Positions 56,815 through 64,000 of a DNA stretch of 64,000 bases are shown here, piece by piece. This stretch comes from Xiphydria camelus. Lineage: Eukaryota > Arthropoda > Insecta > Hymenoptera > Xiphydriidae. Positions within the stretch are counted from its first letter, which is position 1; each line of letters begins with the position of its first letter. The notes under the pieces were generated by a model, which worked only from the letters and a program-made list of their open reading frames with translations, made no database searches and was not told where the DNA came from. A program made the position numbers and the translations under genes. The stretch spans positions 9,055,647 through 9,119,646 of the forward strand of contig OY783197.1 in the NCBI GenBank assembly GCA_963678675.1. Direction: 5' to 3'.

Positions 56815-58167
56815 ATGGATACAGATAATCAGAAAAATTTAAACTTAAACTTAGAGAAACCAGCAGGTGGGGAGGCTTCTACGGAGGCAGCTCCATCTGT
56901 TGAAGAGACGGTCAAACGGCAGGCTCTGGAAGGCGATGGGGCTTTGGCCTCATTGACGGCCAGTTGTCTGTCATTGAATGAATCCCGGGAATCCGAGGCT
57001 GGTGAAGATAAGGCATTAGGCGAAAATTCCGAGGCCTCGACCCCCAAAAGTAGAAAGAAGAGCCGTTCGGGGGCGGCGAAGAAGAGGGCTCGCAAAACCA
57101 GACTGGCTGAGCTCGGGACCTCTTCGATGCCTAACCCGGAGGTCATGACAGGGAGGTCGTCTATCGGTGGGAGAGGCTCAGCCAGTGGGCAACCCCACAC
57201 CGGCGGGCGACCAAATGCTCCCTCGGGGGGAGCCGACGGTGGGAACCGCAAAAAGGCTCGGCCGTCGGATGGCACTCCCCCCGAGGCGACTAACAAGCCC
57301 AAAAGAAGCAGGGTTTTTCTAAGGCCTGCTTCCTATGGGGAGGCGGTGGCGATGGATAAGAAGGTGGCAATTGCCCCAACCGGATATCCTGAGGCCATCT
57401 TTGATCTACGCCAAGGGGACCTTGTCGTTCTGGCGCTCAGACGGGCTCTGGACTCCGTACCCATGGAAGCGGAGATCCCGTGCTTCAACGAGTACAGGGT
57501 TGAGCAGGGGCTCCTTTGGATCACCTGCCCCTCTGAGGAGGCAAAAGCATGGCTGAGGATGTCGGTCCCGGCCTTGAGGTCTTGGGAGGGCGCCTCTCTG
57601 ACCGTGTTGGAGAGGGACAACCTTCCAAGGCTTAGCAAGATGGTGCTAGTTATTCCGGGTATCCCGGAGGAGCCCGGCGTCATCTTGAGGAGGATGGGGA
57701 GACAGAATCCTGGTCTCCAAACCCAACTCTGGAGGGTGTGGGATAGAAAGGTTGAACAACGTTCTGTCCAACTTGTCATAGGCGTCGACGCTGAGTCGCT
57801 GAAGCAGCTGAAGAAGAGGGGCCTAATGGCTCACCTCGGCATTGGGCGGGTACTCTTCAGAGAGGCTCAGCCCGGTGCACGGGGGGGACGCGGGGCTCCC
57901 ACGACAGCTGCCAAAACGCACCAGGAAGGAATGAAGGAGGTGTCGGGGGGAGGGGGGGGGGGTCCTAGGGTCCCTGAGCCAGATCTGGCACAGGGGTCCG
58001 GTCCGGCCTCGATATCCGGCCCTTCGAGCGAGGTTACGGATCGGGGTCCCGCCACGTGGACCTCCGGGGGTAAACCCTCAGGGTCCTCGGGAGTTGGCCC
58101 AAGCGATCAGGAACTGGCAGGTGAGCGGAGAGGTAACACTTTCGGATCATCACCGGATTACTTTTAG
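56815..58167 (+). CDS. LINE ORF1 protein (DUF4780-type RNA-binding protein), 3' end altered
   Basis: The likely start is MDTDNQKN at 56815 (the frame is open further upstream to 56680, but that part is leader-like). The N-terminal third is low-complexity and lysine-rich. Residues about 180-350 form a DUF4780-like region: YPEAIFDLRQGDLVVLALRR, LLWITCPSEEAKAWL, VVIPGIPEE-like LVIPGIPEEPG and QLVIGVDAES. ORF1 proteins of this class coat the element RNA. The glycine-rich end contains runs of G at 57945-57961. The stop at 58167 lies beyond the deletion junction, in sequence that belongs to ORF2, so the natural C terminus (usually zinc knuckles) is lost. Confidence 0.85.
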   Translation: MDTDNQKNLNLNLEKPAGGEASTEAAPSVEETVKRQALEGDGALASLTASCLSLNESRESEAGEDKALGENSEASTPKSRKKSRSGAAKKRARKTRLAELGTSSMPNPEVMTGRSSIGGRGSASGQPHTGGRPNAPSGGADGGNRKKARPSDGTPPEATNKPKRSRVFLRPASYGEAVAMDKKVAIAPTGYPEAIFDLRQGDLVVLALRRALDSVPMEAEIPCFNEYRVEQGLLWITCPSEEAKAWLRMSVPALRSWEGASLTVLERDNLPRLSKMVLVIPGIPEEPGVILRRMGRQNPGLQTQLWRVWDRKVEQRSVQLVIGVDAESLKQLKKRGLMAHLGIGRVLFREAQPGARGGRGAPTTAAKTHQEGMKEVSGGGGGGPRVPEPDLAQGSGPASISGPSSEVTDRGPATWTSGGKPSGSSGVGPSDQELAGERRGNTFGSSPDYF

Positions 58168-61124
58168 CGTCGAGGGGGACACGGGCTCAAGTCCAACGGA
58201 GGCATGCCGCAATCCTAAGGCCACGAACTGGGTCTCCTATAGGGAAGAGCTCGGCGAGAGGCTCCCGGACATCCAGAGCGGCTTCCCGAGGACAAAGGGA
58301 AGGATAGACGGCGCGGTAGAATGTCTGCAAGTTGCCGTCATCCAATCCTATGAGTCCGCGTGCCCAGCTAAACGACGCAAGAACAGCACCAGGGTGCCCT
58401 GGTGGAATAAGGAGCTAAATAAACTCCGCACGGGCACCCGAAGGCTGCTTAATAAGGCGCTGAAAACCGACCTGGATCAGGACTGGGAAAATTATAGGTC
58501 TTCTCAGAGGACCTATAAAAAGCTGGTCAGATCATCAAAAAGAGAGTCTTGGAGAAGGTTCTGTGGGGAACTGGAGGCTTTGCCTCAGATTACCAGACTA
58601 CCAGGATCTTCGTATCAGGATCCTCAATAAAGCTTGATGAACTCACACACCCAGACGGCAGGGATGTGAACAGCCATGAAGAAATATTGACGTACCTCTT
58701 GGAGGTGCATTTTCCAGGCTCTGGCCCCGCGATTCCCCACATCGAAGAAGATCGATGGGGGGGGGGGGGCTGGAAGACTGCCGCAAAGGTAGTCACAATC
58801 AGCAGGATCGAGTGGGCCGTTAAATCTTTTAAGAGATTTAAGAACCCGGGAGTGGGTGGGATCTTCCTAGCCCTTCTACAGGAAGGAGGGGAAGACCTAT
58901 TGAAACGCCTCTATACTATCTACAGACCCTGTCTGGCCTTGGGATATACCCCTAGGGCTTGGAGAAAGGTCAGGGTAGTCTTTATACCAAAACCGGGTAA
59001 GAACTGCTACGACCAGGCCAAGTCTTTTAAGCCTATCAGCCTGACATCTTTCTTGCTCAAAACGCTGAAGAGACTGGTTGATAAGTATAACAGGGATACC
59101 GCTCTGATCGAAAGACCAATAGAGCGGACTCAACATGCATTCCAGGCCGGTAAATCCGTAGAGACGGCTCTCCACTGTCTCGTTCGCGAGATAGAGGGGT
59201 CTCTCGATAGGAAGGAATCGGTTCTGAGTGTGTTTCTGGATATTGAGGGGGCCTTTGATAACACCTCCTTTTTTTTTTGAAGCCATCTGCGAGGCAGCGC
59301 GAGGGTTCGGCATCGAGGAATCCATCGTTAGCTGGATCCAGAGTATGCTGCAGATGCGGAGGGTTTGAGCCAGCCTCGGAGAAGCTGAGGTGGAGGCTCG
59401 GGCCGCCAGAGGATACCCGCAGGGGGGGGGGGTACTTTCCCCACTCCTGTGGACTCTGGTGGTGAACGGGCTTCTGGTGAAGCTCAAAGAGGCTGGCTTC
59501 ACTGTGCAGGGATATGCTGACGATTTGGCTATCTCTGTTAAGGGAAAAGATACCGAGGTGCTGGCGAGGCAAATACAACGTGCGCTGGTCCTCGTGCAAA
59601 ACTGGTGCCTAACTCAGTCGCTAAAGGTTAACCCAAGCAAAACTGAGATGGTGCTGTTCACTCGTAGGAGGGGCTGGAAATTTAAAGCTTCTATCATTTT
59701 CGGCGCCGAGCTGAAGACCTCCGGAGAGGTGCGCTATTTGGGGGTAACTCTGGATAGCAAACTTCTGTGGAGAAGTCATATAAATAAGCAGGCCCAAAAG
59801 GCAATTTCAACCTTTGGGCCTGTAGAAGAACGTTCAGCAGAACATGGGGACTGAGGCCGGGAGTGGTGGCGTGGATCTATACTGCCATCCTAGTGCCTCA
59901 GCTCATCTATGCGTCAGTAGTTGGTGGCCCTCTCTTAGGAGGAACATCAACCGCAAGACGTTGCTTAAAGTCTACAGGATAGCATGCTTGGGGATAACCA
60001 GTGCCTTGCGCACAACTCCGACCCTGGCCATAGGGGCCCTATTTAACCTAGCACCTCCCCACCTTGTGGCGGAGGCTGGGGCGATAAAGACGGCTCTACG
60101 CCTGTACTTCGGTGGATACTGAAGACAAGCGACCAGGGGGCACGCCGCGATCCTTGGAGGGGGAGGGGGGGGGTGCTAGAGGAGTTCGCCCTGAAAAGGG
60201 GGGATCGATGCCTAGATAACTATCGCTTTCAGCGTCGATTCGAAATCCTCACCCCGGACAGATTGTCCTGGAAGGGCGATAAAAATCACCTAGCCCCGGA
60301 AGGACTCGTCTGGTATACAGACGGGTCCAAAATGGAGACGGGAGCGGGGGCGGGAATATGGTGCGGCGGGCCAAGGGTGGAATTACCTTTCGCCCTGGGC
60401 CGCGACGTTACAGTATTCCAAACAGGTGTTTGCCATCTGGGCCTGTGTCGGATTTATTTTGAACAAGGGCTACAGGGGCAGGCACATCTATATCTGCAGT
60501 GATAGCCGAACCACGCTCGGAGCGCTCTCCTCAGTGAGGGTTACGTCGGGGCTGGTCCGGGACTGCAGAGATAGATTGGAACGACTCTCAAGTGAGAATC
60601 GAGTAAAGTTGCTATGGGTGCCGGGTCACACCGGCATTGCTGGCAACGAGAAAGCTGACAAGCTGGCTCGGTTGGGCTCTTCGCGACCTAACCCCGAGCA
60701 CAATATAGGCATCTCCATGGGGCTCGTGAATGAAGCGGCTCATAATTGGATTAAGGGCCGCTTCGCTGACCTTTGGGCACGAGCTCCGAGTATGAAGCAT
60801 ACGAGGGCTCTTTTTAGAGGACCCCCCAGTCAGCTGGGCACTTGGTTGCTGAACCTGGACAGGGCTCAGCAACGGTGGATCGTGGGGCTTGTCACTGGAC
60901 ATTGGCTCACAAAGAAGCACCTGGGGAACATGGGCCTCGGTACGGAGGTCCTGTGTCCCAGGTGCGGAGATGAAGAGGAAACTCCTCTTCATATACTGGC
61001 GCACTGCGAGAGGTTGACGGCCCTTAGGTACTCTATCTTGGGGGCCCCCTCTTTCGACAATACCATTATCAAGGACGGTGGGCGAGCTTTTGCGCTTTGC
61101 GAGGAAGGCTGGCATACCCCGTAG
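58110..61124 (+). pseudogene. LINE ORF2: end of endonuclease, reverse transcriptase, RNase H (frame-broken)
   Basis: Similarity starts in the final strand of the endonuclease (VTLSDHHRITF at 58130). A linker is followed by the reverse transcriptase from about 58900: VVFIPKPGK, FKPISLTSFLLKTL, HAFQAGKSVETAL, the catalytic FLDIEGAFDNTS, and, after a frame break at a run of ten T (59267-59276), GYPQGG and the catalytic GYADDLAISV (59508 on). RNase H shows TDGS, CSDS and GHTGIAGNEKADKLAR; the glutamate motif is disturbed by a frame break near 60425. A CPRC..H..HC zinc element lies near 60955. Breaks occur at runs of T and G (58748, 59267, 60165) and a stop near 59367. Both RT catalytic aspartate motifs are present but frames are not continuous. 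Confidence 0.88.
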
Positions 61125-61615
61125 TCACATTTAGAGCTGCCACAGTTGGGGCCCAAGCACAATGGTCCACTAGGACTGAGCACCCGGTTGATGCCAACTC
61201 ACACAATTCAATTCAATTCTATTTCCTTTAATCACTATTATGTGGACAATTAATGAATTATAAAAAAAGAAAAGCTGTCATTTCTCTTAGTAAATATAAA
61301 AAGCAAACATTCTCCTGAGTAAAATTTTTTCTATAAATAAATATTTATTCTCGGCGAGCGCTGAGCCGCCGTGCTAAACAGAGCACGCTGTTGCCGCATT
61401 ACCTTACACATTTCAAGTGCGTCATGGCAACACTGTATCTCGAGCGTTTGTCGGAGAGCTACTCGCACTGGGCGGCTCGGCGCCGCTTTTCCGTTCGCTC
61501 GGGCAATATGATTAGTGGTCGAGCTAACAATAAGTGATCTAACAAGGAGAGGCTGTGAGCTTCGGAACAAGCATTTTTATGATTTTTCTCGGTGAGTAGG
61601 GATTGACGCCCTTAA

Positions 61616-62697
61616 GGATGTTCTGGATAGTAAGAGGTGTGCATGTGTTAGTGGGGCTCACATCGGCATAAAAACTCGTCGTAATTGCATTTCTCATAAC
61701 CAAAAAATACTGCAAAAAATAGTAGTCTTAAAGCGTTATGGCAAAATGTGAAAAAAGTAATGCGAAGTGATTATTGCTAATTATAATAAGCAATGTTTAA
61801 TGTTAATTATTTGTCGGTCGATCCGTGTACATGTGAAAAATGAACTGCAAGACAAAAAATATGGAAGAATTTAAAAATTGAAAGAAGTGCGTAAAATATT
61901 GTTTCCATTCCATTGAAAGCTAGAAAGTAAGTATAAATGATAAATTATTTATTTATGCAATAATTCTTTAATTAATGACCAAAAGCAAATAAATATAAAA
62001 AAGAGTGAAATGTGACAACACTGTTCGATTGCAGAGGTTGGTAGTTTGATTTACACACACTTTCTTACTCTCAGTCTGTGTGGACAACTGTGTCGGAGCA
62101 GTGAGAGCGTCAAAAATGTATCGATGGAATGGAAAAATTCGGAGTGAAAAACAGTACAAAAAAGATGTGCACAACAGCTTGCAGGAATTATGCGTCGAAA
62201 AATTTCACCAGTAGAATATGAAAACGAAAATGACACGACAAATCTTACGACAAGTGTCGAACAATCTCCAGCGACAGAAAAGGTCGACGAATTTATGAAA
62301 ACGAAAATGACACGACAAATCTTACGTCAAGTGCGGTGTTGCCGCACTTAAGTGATGCGCGTGCCGGTAGCCTAAATAAAGTTCATAATTCCGTACTTTT
62401 TATTTTTTTTTAATTAAAACTATGTAGTAACTTGATAAACAAAAAATTACAATAATTTTGAAATAATTTGTATAACATTCGGGAAAAATTCGGACACGGT
62501 GGTAGCTTTTTTTGTATTTTATATTGATTTTTTCTGCGTAACGCCATAAGAACAAATGTTAAATTGAAAAATTTCAAAAATGTATAACTTTTAATCTATT
62601 TAGAGTGGATCTATTTTAAACTTTGCACAAAATTAATGAACAACATGCTAAATTTTCATTAATATGGTAGCATATTGCCTAACTATCCAGAACATCC
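61616..62697. mobile_element. TTAA-inserted element with GGATGTTCTGGATAGT ends
   Basis: GGATGTTCTGGATAGT at 61616 and its complement ending at 62697 are flanked by TTAA (61612-61615 and 62698-62701). The partner arm of the host foldback has a single TTAA at the same place (near 63249), an empty site. TTAA target use fits piggyBac or Kolobok/Sola3-like transposases; 1.08 kb, no transposase seen. Confidence 0.88.
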
Positions 62698-62784
62698 TTA
62701 ATAAAAAGCCAAAGTATTTTTTTTCCGAAAACGTGTGTGTTAGAAGTAAAAAAAATCACACCAAAGAAAATCTGGTTTTAGGAA

Positions 62785-62850
62785 CCCTCGCGTGGCTCAT
62801 CGGGTAGCGTGTGTGACTCGCACGCGGCGGGCACTCGTTCGAGTCTCAGT
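62785..62850 (+). ncRNA. tRNA-like segment with A and B boxes (SINE head or tRNA relic)
   Basis: TGGCTCATCGGGTAG fits the RNA polymerase III A box and GTTCGAGTC the B box, about 30 bp apart. A stem gcgtg/cacgc with loop gtgactc resembles an anticodon arm, followed by a T-run. The acceptor and T stems do not pair well, so a working tRNA is unlikely. Confidence 0.5.
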
Positions 62851-62869
62851 GTGTTTTTTTCTTAACAAA

Positions 62870-63142
62870 ATTATTTTTCATGCAATGTCCTTTGACAATA
62901 TGCAATAAATTGTCATAATTAAATGGATTGAATTAAAAACGAAATGAAAAGCAATGCAATTGCACATTTAAAAAAATATTCAATTTTCAATCATTGCTTG
63001 CAACAGAGGGAAATGACAAGCAATGACTGAAAATTGAATATTTTTTTAAATGTGCAATTGAATTGCTTCTCATTTCGTTTTTAATTCGATCCATTTAATT
63101 ATAACAGTTTATTGCATACTGTCAAAGGACATTGCATGAGTC
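62870..63142. repeat. Palindrome inside the foldback centre
   Basis: catgcaatgtcctttgacaa and aatattcaattttcaatcat are mirrored after a small loop (tgcaacagagggaaatg). Arms of about 125 bp with scattered differences. Confidence 0.8.
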
Positions 63143-63717
63143 CTGAGACCGAATTTTCGAAACTTGTATATACCAATAATGGAATTCTTTGGTGTGATTT
63201 TTTTTATTTGTAAGGCGTTTTCGGGGAAAAAAATATTTTGGGGTTTTGTTAAGGGCGTCAATCCCTACTCACAGAGAAAAAATCGTAAAAATGCTTGTTC
63301 CGAAGCTCGCAGCCTCTCCTTGTTAGATCAGTTAGCTCGACTACTCCTCATATTGCCCGAGCGAACGGAAAAGCGGCGCCGAGTTGCCCAGTGCGAGTAG
63401 CTCTCCGACAAACGCTCGAGATACAGTGTTGCCACGACGCACTTACAATGTGTAAGGTAATGCGGCAACAGCGTGCTCCGTTTAGCACGGCGGCTCGGCG
63501 TTCGCCATGCGACCACGTAATAGTCGGGGAGGCAGCGACACTTTTACCGTGGTCATTTCACCAAGGCTGGTTTTCATTCATATGATAGATTCCATACTGT
63601 GTGTGAGCGAAATGCTTGTCAGCTGCCGCACCGGCGGTGGGGGTGTGTACAGTAGAGCCTCAAACGCGTAAAAAAACTAGAGAAATAAAGTGATATCACC
63701 AAAGTTCAATTTTTGTT

Positions 63718-64000
63718 TATGGTTTATTTACATTATGTAATTATAAAAAATCGTAGTCAGCCGGACATATTTCGGGGGGAAATGTGTCAGCTGGGACAAT
63801 AAACATGTAGCGCGCCGGCTAAAGAGGCTCCGACTTTATCGACTTTTCCCCCGCAATTCGGCTAGCTGATTTTTATTTATATTTAATACAAGTAATACTG
63901 GTTCGTGCGATCAAATTTCAACTTCAGTAGTATAAAGAGACATTATATTTTTTGCCACAAAAGATTCGATGGTTTATTTACATTATGTAATTATAAAAAA
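63718..64000. repeat. Direct repeat pair at the window end
   Basis: atggtttatttacattatgt with the following aattataaaaaa is found at 63719-63750 and again at 63969-64000. The 218 bp between have no gene. This may be a pair of LTR-like or tandem units continuing beyond the window. Confidence 0.6.

Larger units (their letters stand above)
56456..61216 (+). mobile_element. Non-LTR retrotransposon (LOA/R1-type with RNase H), endonuclease deleted
   Basis: The element is bounded by the 12-bp target duplication TTCTATTTCCTT (56444-56455 and 61217-61228) and ends in short repeats (aattcaattcaa), typical of this LINE group. ORF1 (DUF4780-type) and ORF2 (RT, RNase H, CCHC-like C terminus) are readable. 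An internal deletion near 58110 fuses the end of ORF1 to the last residues of the endonuclease domain. Several frame breaks lie at long G or T runs. It is GC-rich compared with its AT-rich surroundings. Because both ends are intact and the duplication perfect, the deletion may have been in the source copy, or arisen afterwards. Confidence 0.9.
61341..63545. mobile_element. Foldback element with long arms and a TTAA-inserted passenger
   Basis: The left arm (about 61341-61615, resuming 62698-62800) and right arm (about 63170-63545) are reverse complements, including gagccgccgtgct, ctgttgccgcattaccttac and gggattgacgccc. The arms diverge by several percent. The left arm is interrupted by 61616-62697. 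Between the arms lie a tRNA-like segment and another palindrome. No gene; the frames at 61331-61570 and 63295-63585 are mirror images. Confidence 0.85.

Noticed and set aside
57333..59599. Minus-strand open frames of 148 to 201 codons across the LINE
   Set aside because: They are shadows of ORF1 and ORF2; the plus strand has recognisable ORF1, RT and RNase H motifs.
62785..62850. Functional tRNA gene
   Set aside because: Acceptor and T stems do not pair properly even though A and B boxes and an anticodon-like arm are present.

Overview
This window is insect genomic DNA: AT-rich, intron-containing, and made mostly of transposable elements nested inside one another. The mix of PIF/Harbinger, mariner, pogo-like and hAT elements, a Ty3/Gypsy element, a LOA/R1-type LINE with RNase H, DUF4806 and THAP proteins, and many TA-inserted palindromic MITEs suggests a hymenopteran, most likely an ant. 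The species is an inference. There is no operon, CRISPR or bacterial gene.

Only two loci look like ordinary host genes. A complete six-exon ARPC1 gene (WD40 subunit of the Arp2/3 actin-nucleation complex) lies at 39310-44644 on the + strand, with five smaller transposons in its introns. A small three-exon gene for a single-pass membrane protein of 127 residues lies at 29060-29758; I do not recognise it.

Layout. 1-2400 is an inverted composite of a Tc1/mariner-type repeat. 2463-5611 is a TIR element. 5635-8711 holds two MITE copies around a 1.9-kb near-perfect palindrome that carries exon-like serine/arginine-rich sequence. 8751-28151 is bounded by a matching 16-bp TIR and a 3-bp duplication and reads as one PIF/Harbinger element (transposase 9012-10338, SANT adaptor 10949-12584) that later received a hAT MITE, a CCCAGGTAGCACA element with a 5S-rRNA-like segment, a 7.75-kb CCCTGGCGAAAA element (itself holding a Gypsy retrotransposon), and a 4.07-kb CCCAGATAGCACA element with an intact seven-exon DUF4806 gene. 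28264-28948 is a hAT remnant. 30648-34811 is a nearly intact Harbinger element (MADF protein on +, DDE nuclease on -), with a TTA duplication and a paralogous empty site at 2387-2389. 34815-38791 is a rearranged cluster of palindromes around a THAP-domain element. After ARPC1 come a 5.3-kb element with a 4-bp duplication (46564-51900), a deleted mariner (52941-53868), a foldback (53999-54580), a LINE with 12-bp duplications (56456-61216), and a foldback with a TTAA-inserted passenger (61341-63545).

How parts work together. In both Harbinger elements the two genes converge: a DDE nuclease faces a DNA-binding adaptor (SANT or MADF), the usual two-protein system. The most unusual signals are (i) a set of TA-inserted, nearly perfect palindromes that share only a short terminus (CCGTATGTC or CCATATGTC) but carry different host-like promoter or exon sequence in their arms, and (ii) an intact, multi-intron DUF4806 gene inside a TIR element with no recognisable transposase. 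Many reading-frame breaks fall in homopolymer runs, so some may be sequence errors. All homologies come from reading the sequence; no database search was run.
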